Assembly: GCA_023400235.1 (NCBI GenBank)
Contig: JAEXFI010000008.1
Coordinates: 1 to 64,000 of the forward strand
Reading direction: 5' to 3'
Length of the DNA: 64,000 bases
Origin: Bacillota bacterium
GTDB lineage: Bacteria > Bacillota > Clostridia > Acetivibrionales > DSM-1351
Shown: piece after piece, positions 28,644 through 37,850 of the stretch
Layout of the letters: the number at the start of each line of letters is the position of its first letter
Position numbering within the stretch: position 1 is the first letter of the stretch
Position numbers and translations under genes: made by a program
Notes under the pieces: generated by a model
The model's input: only the letters and a program-made list of their open reading frames with translations
What the model was told of the DNA's origin: nothing
Databases searched by the model: none

Positions 28644-30734
28644 ATGGCCACGATTGAGTTAATCGTAAACGGTGGTTTTGAAACGGGTTCATTTCCTCCC
28701 TGGCTTGTAGACAATGCAAGTATAACGTCTGTCTATAAATTCTCTGGTAATTTTGCAGCGCAGCTCCTAAGCGGCATTTCTGTCATATATCAGATTATCG
28801 AAGGAGATTTCAGCCAAAGTAGTGAATTCTCTGCATTTCTAGGTAAAATCGGACCTCTTCCAAACCCACTCACGACAATCACAATAGCATATTTTGGTCC
28901 ATCCTTTAATTTTCTTGGAATAGGGTTGGTAATAAGTATTCCACCAGGTACACTTCCAGATGCATCCTTAGGCAATTGGCAGGAGTTTACAGGTGTAGTT
29001 GTACCAGCTCCCCCGGGAACAACAATGGCTATAGTGTCATTCAGCAAGCAAGCAGATCCTGGTACCGCTGATGTAGTAGTAGACGATGTCTCATTAACTA
29101 CTGAAGGACCAATTGGTCCTACAGCACCGACCGGCCCAACCGGTCCAACCGGTCCAACAGGCCCAACAGGCCCGACAGGAGCAACCGGCCCAACCGGACC
29201 AACCGGCCCAACGGGAGCAACCGGCCCAACGGGAGCCACAGGAGTTACCGGGCCGACGGGAGCCACAGGAGTTACCGGGCCGACGGGAGCCACAGGAGTT
29301 ACCGGGCCGACGGGAGCGACGGGAGCCACCGGGCCGACGGGAGCCACAGGAGTTACCGGGCCGATGGGACCCACAGGAGTTACCGGACCGACGGGAGCGA
29401 CGGGAGCAACCGGGCCGGCAGGAGCTACAGGAGCAACCGGACCGACGGGGCCCACAGGAGTAACCGGACCGGCAGGGCCCACAGGAGTTACCGGGCCGAC
29501 GGGAGCGACGGGAGCAACCGGACCGGCAGGACCCACAGGAGTTACCGGGCCGACGGGAGCCACCGGAGCAACCGGGCCGACGGGAGCCACCGGAGCCACC
29601 GGGCCGACGGGAGCCACAGGAGCCACCGGACCGACGGGGCCCACAGGAGCAACCGGACCGGCAGGGCCCACAGGAGCAGGAGTAACCGGTCCCACGGGAG
29701 CCACCGGCCCAACCGGACCCACAGGAGCAACCGGACCGGCGGGGCCCACAGGAGCGGGAGTAACCGGTCCCACGGGAGCCACTGGCCCAACGGGAGCAAC
29801 CGGACCGACGGGAGCCACAGGAGCAGGAGTAACGGGGCCAACGGGAGCAACCGGACCTACCGGAGCCACAGGAGCAACCGGACCGGCGGGGCCCACAGGA
29901 GCGGGAGTTACCGGCCCAACAGGAGCAACCGGCCCCACCGGCCCCACCGGTGCCATCGGACCAGCAGGACCTACAGGAGCCACTGGACCAATCGGACCCA
30001 TAGGGCCCACCGGACCCACCGGCACAGTAGAGCCTAACCCGTTTGAGGTTTATGTTCAAGCTGGTGCTGTGGGAGGAGACGGTACGCAGGCCAGTCCTTT
30101 TGGAACTATACAGCAAGGCTTGGCAGCTGTATCACCTACAGGAACTGTCCACGTACTGGGAGGAACTTATCCCATAACTTCTACTGTGACAGTTAATAAA
30201 GCAGGTGTGACATTACAGGGATATCCAAATACGCTGATAATACTGCAAGCAGCCGTAATAGCTTTTCTTGTAACAGGAAGCGGTATTACTCTCGACGGCC
30301 TAACTATAACCAGTGATGCTGCATATGAAGTTGAATTCATTCAACTTGCCGGAGCAAATCACAAGCTTGCTGATAATGTGATTTATGGACCGCCTCAAGC
30401 AGGACCGTCCACCGGCTGGGTAGTAAACCGTGGCTTTGTAACACAATCCAATGTAACAAACCTGATCGTGGAAGAAAACATTTTATACTCTCTCAGACAG
30501 CCTGCGTATTTAAATCCTAATTCCACAGGTCACATCATTAATAATATTGTTTATAACAGCCGTGGATTTGTTGTTGATGGGGCGATCTTCGTTTTTTCAG
30601 GCAATTCGTGGGGGAATCCGGAGAATGCTGTTGATATTGCATTGCTTGTGGGAACACCTACCGGAGCGCCTTACGACCCATTGACCGAAATAGTAAACAG
30701 TAATAGTGTTGCTACTATCAGCGATCAAAGGTAA
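28644..30734 (+). CDS. Collagen-like (BclA-type) exosporium/surface protein with beta-helix tail
   Basis: 696 aa with GGAGGTG ahead of the ATG. Residues 1-150 form an NTTRR-F1-like N-terminal domain (IELIVNGGFETGSFPPW ... VVVDDVSL). Residues about 154-461 are Gly-X-Y triplets, almost all GPT, GAT and GVT, which should form a collagen-like triple helix and are Thr-rich, hence likely O-glycosylated as in BclA. The tail (about 465-696) is a right-handed beta-helix-like domain beginning YVQAGAVGGDGTQASPFGTIQQGL, the pattern of pectate-lyase-fold repeats, probably the trimerising outer knob. There is no classical signal peptide, as in spore-surface proteins assembled by the mother cell. Four GAGVTG interruptions break triplet phase. 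Confidence 0.8.
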   Translation: MATIELIVNGGFETGSFPPWLVDNASITSVYKFSGNFAAQLLSGISVIYQIIEGDFSQSSEFSAFLGKIGPLPNPLTTITIAYFGPSFNFLGIGLVISIPPGTLPDASLGNWQEFTGVVVPAPPGTTMAIVSFSKQADPGTADVVVDDVSLTTEGPIGPTAPTGPTGPTGPTGPTGPTGATGPTGPTGPTGATGPTGATGVTGPTGATGVTGPTGATGVTGPTGATGATGPTGATGVTGPMGPTGVTGPTGATGATGPAGATGATGPTGPTGVTGPAGPTGVTGPTGATGATGPAGPTGVTGPTGATGATGPTGATGATGPTGATGATGPTGPTGATGPAGPTGAGVTGPTGATGPTGPTGATGPAGPTGAGVTGPTGATGPTGATGPTGATGAGVTGPTGATGPTGATGATGPAGPTGAGVTGPTGATGPTGPTGAIGPAGPTGATGPIGPIGPTGPTGTVEPNPFEVYVQAGAVGGDGTQASPFGTIQQGLAAVSPTGTVHVLGGTYPITSTVTVNKAGVTLQGYPNTLIILQAAVIAFLVTGSGITLDGLTITSDAAYEVEFIQLAGANHKLADNVIYGPPQAGPSTGWVVNRGFVTQSNVTNLIVEENILYSLRQPAYLNPNSTGHIINNIVYNSRGFVVDGAIFVFSGNSWGNPENAVDIALLVGTPTGAPYDPLTEIVNSNSVATISDQR
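29104..30027 (+). repeat. Tandem collagen-type repeat DNA
   Basis: Around 900 bases built from 9-base units (variants of GGACCGACG and GGAGCCACA) that group into 27-base higher-order copies, clearest at about 29236-29345. The repeat encodes the Gly-X-Y region. Opposite-strand and other-frame open stretches here are artefacts of the repeat. Such DNA is expected to change copy number by slippage. Confidence 0.9.
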
Positions 30735-30860
30735 CAGGTATACAAAGGCACAAGTGAATATCCTAAATTTGATATGCTCCCTTCTAAGCAGGCAAGTAAA
30801 AGATAGAGACTTGTCACCTAGGAGGAGCTATAATAAAACAAAAGTAAATAAATTGTTTAA

Positions 30861-30904
30861 ATAATAAGGCTTTTTGGATAAAAGAGCCTTATTATTTATT
30901 TTAG
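30861..30904 (+). terminator. Terminator after the collagen-like gene
   Basis: Perfect 11-bp stem ATAATAAGGCT / AGCCTTATTAT (30861-30871, 30885-30895) with a TTATTTTAG tail, extended by A-T pairs. From 30905 to 31051 I see no gene. Confidence 0.85.
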
Positions 30905-31051
30905 TAAAATTGTTAGCTGGTGAATATTGCCTCGCAAATAAGCGCTCAACAACTATGATTTACTGTATTAGATTGTCTCGCCAATATTGCAATATCTTGG
31001 AAGCTAATATAAAATAGCTGTATAAAGTTAACAAAGGGGTAAATTATATAT

Positions 31052-31243
31052 GTGAAAAAGATTATCTCATTAATACTATTAGCTGCTTTTTTGACGTGTT
31101 TTTAAACAATGCAAATAATTCTTAGGTTATAGCCGATTAAGGCTAAAAGAACAGAAAATGCTACTGCTATTAGCGCAGATTCTGAGTATTCACTAGCACT
31201 AACGAATGACGGAACAGCGCGGGCATGCAGACTAAGACATGAA
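31052..31243 (+). pseudogene. Relic of a secreted RCC1-repeat protein
   Basis: A ribosome-binding-like AAAGGGG precedes a GTG that begins a signal-peptide-like stretch VKKIISLILLAAFLTCF, cut off by TAA. After a frame break the sequence continues as ISADSEYSLALTNDGTARAC (about 31171-31230), which matches the RCC1 repeat of the intact gene in this window (SLALGNDGTIWAWG). Almost all of the original gene is gone. It ends next to the following gene's ribosome binding site. Confidence 0.6.
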
Positions 31244-31267
31244 TTAAGATAAGGAGTGCTAATAAAA

Positions 31268-31783
31268 ATGAAAACAAAAAGACAAGAAGAATTGATTAAC
31301 TCGTTTTTATCAGAGGTTGGTAATCAAATCAAGCCGTTATATCAAGAAATTATATTGTATTTATCTGAACTGGGCTATAATCCACAAAAACAAAGGTCAT
31401 ACATAATTTTTAAACATGATTTGCACAATAAGCAGATAGCGAAAACAGGTATACGAATAAACAAGGACAAATCCCCTTTTTTCGCTTTAAGATTTTCAGC
31501 TTGCAGGGGATATTCACAGAGATTCACGAACATTGTAAGTATGGCAGTGGACAGAGACAATTTCCGAAAAGCCCTTTGTACAGACAATGGCTGTAGCTAT
31601 TGCGGTGGCGAAGCCGAAACTCATGTATATACATACGAATTTCCTGATGGTGAAAGCAAATCACATTGCGGCGCAGTTGCATTAGAGATACCAAACATAA
31701 CAACAGATGATATAGGTGAAATAAAAGAACTTATTAGAGAAGAACATGCCTATTTATTGAAAAATGAAGCAGGCATACCCTGA
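31268..31783 (+). CDS. Hypothetical protein with a Cys/His cluster
   Basis: 171 aa from the ATG at 31268, which has AAGGAG at 31251-31256; the frame's earlier GTG overlaps that site and is not a usable start. Not recognised. It is soluble, rich in charged residues, with a helical first 40 residues (QEELINSFLSEVGNQ) and a central CSYCGGEAETHVYTYEF...HCG segment (about 114-138) whose three Cys and two His could bind a metal. DUF-type proteins of this look are common in clostridia as single genes. No operon partners: a pseudogene precedes it and the TetR promoter follows about 85 bases later. Confidence 0.6.
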   Translation: MKTKRQEELINSFLSEVGNQIKPLYQEIILYLSELGYNPQKQRSYIIFKHDLHNKQIAKTGIRINKDKSPFFALRFSACRGYSQRFTNIVSMAVDRDNFRKALCTDNGCSYCGGEAETHVYTYEFPDGESKSHCGAVALEIPNITTDDIGEIKELIREEHAYLLKNEAGIP

Positions 31784-31868
31784 TTTTACGTATAGGAAAA
31801 GCTCGTATACTTAATGCTGATATTTTCTCATAACTCAGAAGAATATTCAGGTTCTCGTTGAAGGCCTA

Positions 31869-31897
31869 TTGACAATAAATGAATGATCGTTTATTAT
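31869..31897 (+). promoter_or_regulatory. Sigma-A promoter of the tetR gene
   Basis: Perfect -35 TTGACA (31869-31874), 17-base spacer, -10 TATTAT (31892-31897), 22 bases before the ATG at 31920. The operator-like repeat at 31874-31895 fills the spacer, so bound repressor would block polymerase. Confidence 0.85.
31874..31895. promoter_or_regulatory. Probable TetR operator 1 (autoregulation)
   Basis: Imperfect 22-bp palindrome AATAAATGAATGATCGTTTATT lying across the spacer and -10 of the tetR promoter. Its half-site AATGAA and spaced partner ATCGTT align with the near-perfect operator at 32600-32619. Confidence 0.6.
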
Positions 31898-31919
31898 AAA
31901 GATAAATAGAGGTGAACAG

Positions 31920-32483
31920 ATGAGGAAAAGAGATGACGAAAAGGCAAAAAGTATAAAAGAAGCAGTTATTAAGTTAATACTTCAGGAAGGTTTTCACGGT
32001 ACTTCTATTTCAAAGATTGCTAAAGAGGCAGGAGTTTCTCCCGCAACAGTTTATGTGTATTTTGACAATAAAGAAATCATGCTGAAGGACATATATCATG
32101 AGTACTCAGAAGAAATATTCGACTATGTTTTAAGAAAAGTACATCAGGGAATGGCGGGAAAGCAACTGATAGAAATACTTGTGAGAAGCTACTATACTTA
32201 TATTCAGGAACATAGAGAAATTTTTAACTTTGTGGAACAGTTCTCAAGCTGTCCATCATTAGCCAGCGGTTGTTCTGAGATTAAAGGGGTATGTAATATC
32301 AATAGCTTCATAGCAGGCTTGAAGGAAAACAACATAATAAAGGATTACAGGCTTGAAAATTTAACGGCAATTATATTCTATCCGGTAAAATATATTGCGT
32401 TTAATAACCATAAAAGTGAAAAGGAAAAGGAAGAGCTGCTGGAAGAAATGATTGAAATCGTACAGGATGCGTTATTAAAATAA
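31920..32483 (+). CDS. TetR-family transcriptional repressor
   Basis: 187 aa. Residues about 8-55 are a typical TetR helix-turn-helix (IKEAVIKLILQEGFHGTSISKIAKEAGVS...YVYFDNKEIML). The remainder is the all-helical ligand/dimer domain (about 65-185) with no recognisable ligand motif; a CSSCPS-type cluster of Cys (about 110-126, SSCPSLASGCSEIKGVC) could suggest thiol or metal sensing, which is a guess. AGAGGTG precedes the ATG. The gene lies directly upstream of the broken lon gene, with related palindromes in front of both, so it probably represses itself and lon. Confidence 0.88.
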   Translation: MRKRDDEKAKSIKEAVIKLILQEGFHGTSISKIAKEAGVSPATVYVYFDNKEIMLKDIYHEYSEEIFDYVLRKVHQGMAGKQLIEILVRSYYTYIQEHREIFNFVEQFSSCPSLASGCSEIKGVCNINSFIAGLKENNIIKDYRLENLTAIIFYPVKYIAFNNHKSEKEKEELLEEMIEIVQDALLK

Positions 32484-32599
32484 TATAAATATAAAGCAGT
32501 AAAGCAAAGCAGTAAAACAAAGCAATATAACAATAGCAAAAAAGCGAGATAATTTTTTGACAAAATCATAAAAGAATCTCGCTAACATTTAATACATTG

Positions 32600-32619
32600 T
32601 TAAATGAACATTCATTTAA
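32600..32619. promoter_or_regulatory. Probable TetR operator 2, upstream of lon
   Basis: Perfect inverted repeat TTAAATGAA-CA-TTCATTTAA (9-bp arms, 2-base centre), ending 20 bases before the lon ATG at 32640. Related to operator 1 in the tetR promoter. Confidence 0.75.
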
Positions 32620-32639
32620 GAAAAGAAAGGATGATTTTT

Positions 32640-35037
32640 ATGAATCAAGACAAAAACAGCAAATCAGGAAGAATAATTCCAATATCTGATACAGTTTTAT
32701 TGCCGGGTGTTACTTCTTTACTCAGGCTAAGCAGATTAACAGAGGAGGAACTTGAAAAGATAGTAAAGTCAGAGCTTACAAATATTGCTTTACCATTAAA
32801 ACAAAATTTTGGACATAAGCAATTAAAAGAAGAGGATTTTTACAGGGTAGGTGTTTCCTTTACAGTTGAAGAAGTAGAACAGACTGAAAAAGGCTATCAG
32901 GTTAAGATTAAAGTTCTGGATAGAGTTGAAGTCAATGCCATAAGCTTTGAAAATAGCAGTGTATACGCGGAGTATGATATTTCCCCTGATGAAATTGATC
33001 TCAATGAAAAGAGTCAGGAGGAAATGCTCAGCTATATTCAGAACTTTACCCGGGAATTCAGTGAAAAATACACCAGAGCTGAGCAGTATGGAGGTGCAGA
33101 TCAATATGTGAAGGTACTTGATGAGCTAAAGGACTTAAATTCACTCATCGTTTATATAGCGCAATTCATGCCCCCTTTCAAACGGCGAGAAGTATGAATT
33201 GCTGGAAACTCAGTCCTTGAAGGAAAGAAGCCTGAAGTTTATGGATTACCTTGTGAAGCTCAAGGAAACTGTTGAGCTTCAGTTTCAAATGGCAGAGAGG
33301 TTTTCTGAAAAAGCCAATAAGCATTATAGGGAATCTGTTTTAAGAGAACAATTAAAAGCTATTCAAGAGGAGTTAAATGAAGGAAAGGATGAGAGCGCTA
33401 AAAAGGATAAGGACTACTTAAGTAAAATTGAAGAAGCTCACATGCCAATTGACATAAAGAATACCGCTCTTGAAGAATTGGATAAATTGAAGGCCCAGGG
33501 TCCCAATAGTTCAGAGTATAATGTTATACGAAATTACCTGGAACTGCTGGTACAACTGCCCTGGAAGAAGAGTGAGGCCAACCCCGTCAATTTAGGAGAG
33601 GCAAGACGTATTCTGGATGAACAGCATTATGGCCTGGATAAGGTTAAGGATAGGATAATTCAGCATTTGGCAGTAATGCAGCTGAAGAAGGACAAAAAAG
33701 GTTCTATTCTGTTGTTGGTAGGACCTCCGGGGACCGGCAAGACAAGCCTTGGAAAAAGTATTGCTGAAGCACTGGATAGAAAGTACATCCGCTTGAGCCT
33801 GGGTGGAATCAGAGATGAGTCGGAAATCAGAGGCCATCGCAGGACTTATGTAGGAGCTATGCCAGGCAGAATTATCCAGAGTATTAAAAAAGCAGGTGAG
33901 ACCAATCCGGTAATGGTGTTGGATGAAGTGGACAAGCTGATGACAGGAGGATATAGCGGAGATCCTGCAAGTGCTTTGCTTGAAGTTCTGGATCCCGAGC
34001 AAAACAACAGTTTTACAGACCATTACTTGGATCTGCCCTATGATCTTTCGGATGTATTTTTTATAGCTACCGCCAATTCACTTGAAAGTATCCCGGGGCC
34101 ATTATTGGATAGAATGGAAGTTATTCAGATATCCAGTTATACAATAAATGAAAAATTCCATATCGGTAAAAATCATTTAATTCCTGCAATACTTGAGGAG
34201 CATGGCTTATCAGCCGGACAGTTGGTGATTGGTGATGATGTGCTGCAAAAAGTAATAAGTGACTACACCTTGGAAGCAGGAGTCAGAGGGTTGAAAAAAC
34301 AGTTGGCTACTCTTGCAAGAGTGACCTCTGAAAAAATTGTAACTAATAAGGTTGAATTGCCATATAAAATAGAAGTTGAGCAGTTGGCGGAATTGTTAGG
34401 AAGGCAGGTATCCAGGCATGAAAAGGCTGAGACGGATAACCCGCCGGGAGTTGTTACCGGACTTGCGTGGACCCCTGTAGGAGGAGAAATACTGTTTATA
34501 GAAGCCACAGATATGGCGGGAAGCGGACAGGTTACACTGACAGGCAAATTAGGCGAGGTTATGAAGGAGTCGGCCAGAATTTCATTAAGCTTATTGAAAG
34601 CCAGGTTGCCCATGAATTCCTTTAACTTCAAGGAAAGGGATATACACATTCATGTTCCGTCGGGTGCGGTTCCAAAGGATGGCCCCTCTGCAGGCATTGC
34701 GCTGTTTACAGCTCTTGCTTCGCTGGTAACGGGCATTAAGGTACACTCTAAAATTGCAATGACCGGAGAAATTACCTTAAGAGGTGCGGTATTACCCATT
34801 GGAGGTCTGAAGGAAAAATTGCTGGGGGCTCAAAGAGCAGGCATTACGAAAGTACTGATACCGAAGGATAATGTCATCGACCTTAAGGATGTGCCGGAAG
34901 AGGTGAGAAATGAGCTTGCAATTATACCTGTGGATACTGTTGAAGATGTTTTGAAGGAAACTTTGGGAATCTCCTTACCGAGAATAGAGCATGTAATAGG
35001 TCAAAAGGCATTTGGTGAGCTGATATTTCAGGTATAA
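32640..35037 (+). pseudogene. lon: ATP-dependent protease Lon, interrupted by a one-base frameshift
   Basis: The ATG at 32640 has GAAAGG 9 bases ahead. The first part (to about 33174, then a stop after KRREV) is the Lon substrate-binding N domain, starting IIPISDTVLLPGV. The second part holds the helical linker, AAA+ ATPase (Walker A GPPGTGKT, Walker B MVLDEVDKL) and the serine protease with Ser/Lys dyad (GPSAG near 683, GGLKEK near 724 of the joined product). The break is in a run of five C at 33171-33175: with four C the frame reads MPLSNGEKYELLETQ, the normal Lon sequence, and the joined protein would be 798 aa, the usual length. All active-site motifs survive. It is a true mutation, slippage-corrected, phase-variable or a sequencing error. 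Confidence 0.88.
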
Positions 35038-35134
35038 ATAAGTAAAATAACACAGAATTGATTATTGCACTGCACTAATCAGCAAGCAATCAAGTATGAA
35101 TTGTATAAATGAATTAATTTTGGAGGAAGCAAGG

Positions 35135-35854
35135 ATGGATTATTTAAAAGTGATTGAACAGAGAGTATCTATTCGCAGCTATTTGGGTACAGGCATTGAC
35201 AAGGATAAGTTGTCCGTACTTATAGAAGAGATAGAGGAGGGCAATAAAAAATATGGGCTTTCAATATCTTTTCTTGAGGACGGAAGTAATGCCTTCAATA
35301 CTTTTGGAAAAAGCTATGGCATGTTCAAGGGAGTACGTTCACTTATAGTCATGAAGGGACCGATAAACGACATTCACTTAAAAGAGAAGTTGGGTTATGT
35401 AGGAGAAAAGGTCATTTTGAAGGCTACGGCATTGGGGTTGGGCACATGCTGGGTGGGCGGGACCTTTGAACGTCAAAACCCCATTTTTGAGGTGTCAGAA
35501 GGCGAAGAATTAGTTTGTGTGATTACTATAGGTACTGCGGCTGATAAAAAATCGCTAATAGGAAACGTAATGGGCAAAATAAAGCGCTCAAAGGCGGCAG
35601 AAGCATTTTATTCATCTGACAAGGCCGTTCCTGCTTGGTTTACTGCAGGAATTAGCGCAGTGCAAAAAGCACCCTCTGCAAAGAATAGTCAAAAAGTACA
35701 GTTTTCATATAAAGATGGCATTGTCAGAGCCGGTGTTCCTGATAGCTACCGATTTGACCTGGTAGACTTGGGAATTGCCAAATTTCATTTTGAGCTTGCC
35801 GCCGGAGGCAGCTTTAACTTCGGCAATAATGGTGAGTATCAAAAATCTCAGTGA
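35135..35854 (+). CDS. Nitroreductase-family protein (TM1586-like)
   Basis: 239 aa from the ATG at 35135, which has GGAGG 8 bases ahead; the frame opens 13 codons earlier without such a site. The N-terminus VIEQRVSIRSYLG is the usual nitroreductase FMN-phosphate-binding start, and GVRSLIVMKG and LGLGTCWVGGTFER are the family's later strands and loop. Members of the TM1586-type group have two nitroreductase-like halves in one chain and bind FMN; the second half is visible at about 145-235 (VPAWFTAGISAVQKAPSAKNSQKVQF...DLGIAKFHFELAA). The natural substrate is unknown. It is about 100 bases downstream of lon and may share its transcript. Confidence 0.82.
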   Translation: MDYLKVIEQRVSIRSYLGTGIDKDKLSVLIEEIEEGNKKYGLSISFLEDGSNAFNTFGKSYGMFKGVRSLIVMKGPINDIHLKEKLGYVGEKVILKATALGLGTCWVGGTFERQNPIFEVSEGEELVCVITIGTAADKKSLIGNVMGKIKRSKAAEAFYSSDKAVPAWFTAGISAVQKAPSAKNSQKVQFSYKDGIVRAGVPDSYRFDLVDLGIAKFHFELAAGGSFNFGNNGEYQKSQ

Positions 35855-35951
35855 TTAAAGGGTGCAAAGGCGAAGCTGTTCAGGGTGATTTGGTTAAAGT
35901 TTAAATTTAAGTAAGTACAAGTCCAAGTTCAAATACAAGTAATATAAAGCT

Positions 35952-35999
35952 GACACAAGGGGTTTCTTAAAAAGACAGCCTTTTGTGTCTCTTTTTTGT
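35952..35999 (+). terminator. Terminator after the nitroreductase gene
   Basis: Stem GACACAAGGGG with CCTTTTGTGTC (two G-U pairs), loop of about 16 bases, then TCTTTTTTG. From there to 36193 the sequence is AT-rich with no gene; TATAAT near 36091 is a possible -10 for the acyltransferase. Confidence 0.85.
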
Positions 36000-36193
36000 T
36001 CGCTGTCAAAAATTCTATGTGCCTGGTCAGTAAGTTATTATAATTTTATTAATATTAATACAGGCATGTTAATTTGTGGAATTTTAAAGTATAATAGTTA
36101 CACAACCTGTATACGACTCAAAGATGATAATATTAATAATCTCATGTTGAATTAAACTAAGAGAATTCCTTTGTGAACAGGAGCTAAAAGTAA

Positions 36194-36793
36194 ATGTTAT
36201 ACAAAATTGCAAGAGTTATATACAGATTACTGGCAGGAATTGTTTATAAAATAGAAATAGTTGGACTGGAGAATGTGCCTGAAAAAGGTAAATTAATACT
36301 CTGCTCAAACCATAAGACCAATATGGATCCGTTCTTCCTCATGGCTTTTTTTCCTCGTCAGCCATTATTCATGGGTAAGGTTGAAGCCTTTAAAAATCCT
36401 GTCATAGGTTATATATTAAGGTCTTTGGGAGTCTTTCCGGTGTCCAGGGGCACAGGGGATGAAAAAGCCATGGCAAGAGCACTTGAAATACTTGAACAGG
36501 ATAAGGTTCTGGCAATGTTTCCAGAAGGGACACGAGTGAAAAATGGACAAAGAGTAACTGCAAAAAAACGCGTTGGATTTATCTCGACATTTGCTGATGC
36601 CCCAGTGATACCTGTGTTGCTTTTAAGTGATTTTAAACCCTTTACAAAGGTGAAATGTATTATAGGAAAGCCAATTTACAATAGCAAAGCAGATTTTGCC
36701 GTACTTAATAAAGAGGATTACTACAGAATAAGCAATGAGATCCTTGATACAATATACCTGCTGGATAAAAGGCAGGAGGTAAAGGTTTCTTGA
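36194..36793 (+). CDS. 1-acyl-glycerol-3-phosphate acyltransferase (PlsC family)
   Basis: 199 aa. Contains the acyltransferase signatures in order: NHKTNMD (HX4D motif, about 36-42), GVFPVSRG (about 78-85), and FPEGTRVKNG (about 113-122), then the conserved PVIPVLL strand. A short N-terminal hydrophobic region supports membrane association. It should transfer an acyl chain to the 2-position of lysophosphatidic acid in phospholipid synthesis. AGGAG lies 10 bases before the ATG. A second, more distant PlsC-type gene lies about 1 kb downstream, on the other side of a decayed TIR gene, so the two copies probably have different acceptors. Confidence 0.88.
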   Translation: MLYKIARVIYRLLAGIVYKIEIVGLENVPEKGKLILCSNHKTNMDPFFLMAFFPRQPLFMGKVEAFKNPVIGYILRSLGVFPVSRGTGDEKAMARALEILEQDKVLAMFPEGTRVKNGQRVTAKKRVGFISTFADAPVIPVLLLSDFKPFTKVKCIIGKPIYNSKADFAVLNKEDYYRISNEILDTIYLLDKRQEVKVS

Positions 36794-36822
36794 TTACCCC
36801 AATAAACTTCAAGGTCTGAAAG

Positions 36823-37735
36823 GTGACAGAAGGAATGCGTGACATAAAAAAACCACTAAACATATTTGTTTTTTGGCACAAGGACTTTAAAGCTGGCAGC
36901 AACTACGCAAATGAATTATATACAAGCTTCTCAAGAGCTGTAAACGAACCTCTTTCATGGGGGTTAGGAATACCCGTCTTCTTCGGGTCAGACCCAGCTT
37001 GTAGAAATATTGACTGTGGTTCCGCCCGAAAAACTGCGATTATACTCCTTATAGAAGCACAAATGGTGGTAGCCGGTGAATGGAGAAAGCTTGTTGAAGA
37101 ATTGGTTTGGGACAGCCATGAGAATTCTGGTATAGTTATCTATCCGGTTGCATTGACGAATATTGCCTTTAAAATATCAAGCAGTATGGAGAAACAAACT
37201 TTATCAGGCTTTATGAGCAAACAAATGAGAATTTTAAGCTGCCGTTTTTAGTCTATAGAGTCACTCTTGAAATATGCAGATTGTTATATGGGCTAAAAAG
37301 AGTGTCAGAAGTAACTTCAAAGGAATACAGCCCTGCCCCCATAAGGTTGTTTATCAGTCATGCAAAGGAAGATGGAGAGGTGCTTGCCAGAAACCTCCAT
37401 GATTTTGTAGGGTGTAATACGGCTCTGGATACTTTTTTTGATGCTTTTGATATTGCGGCAGGCTATAAGTTTCAAAAGGAAATAGAAGCAAATATTGAGG
37501 ACTCTGTCTTGTTAGTTATTCATTCTGATAAATATTCAACCAGAGAGCTGAAGAAGAGGGCATAGCTATAATTGACTGCGCGGGTTTCATGGATTTCTTT
37601 AAATACAAGGGCGTAGATGGTCTGAATAATGGTCTTTCTGCTGATGAGAATGAAATGCTCTTTACCACCTGCGACATAATTGAAGCAATTTCTCTTATAT
37701 TAAAAGGGTTACATGGAATAAAGATTGCAGAATAG
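36823..37735 (+). pseudogene. Decayed TIR-domain protein gene
   Basis: Three reading-frame fragments follow one another. The first (36823 or ATG 36835 to about 37185) encodes LNIFVFWHKDFKAG...GIPVFFGS..., a TIR-like N-terminal domain. A one-base loss near 37183-37190 shifts the frame; the second fragment continues NFIRLYEQTNENFKLPFL...LLYGLKR and then a full TIR start, APIRLFISHAKEDG...FFDAFDIAAGYKF...VLLVIHSDKYSTRE, until about 37550. There the conserved WCKKE segment with the TIR catalytic Glu is missing and the frame shifts again into GIAIIDCAGFMDFFKYKG... ending at TAG 37733. Such proteins are often NAD-cleaving defence effectors. This copy cannot make an active enzyme. Confidence 0.75.
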
Positions 37736-37850
37736 TTGGAGACTTCTGTGTTGTTCTGCTTCCATTATTATTAAGTATTTGCTAGAATATAAAAGTATAG
37801 CGCGTAAAATCAAAAGCTATAAATAATTTAAGTTCATATACGAGGTATTA

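Noticed and set aside
29100..30030. CRISPR array
   Set aside because: The repeats are directly adjacent coding triplets without spacers and have no cas genes nearby.
28790..30116. Long open frames on the minus strand and in a second plus frame through the collagen-like gene
   Set aside because: They mirror the GC-rich 9-base repeat (translations are pure GPVAPV or Arg/Ser-rich repeats), have no ribosome binding site, and only exist because the repeat length is a multiple of three.
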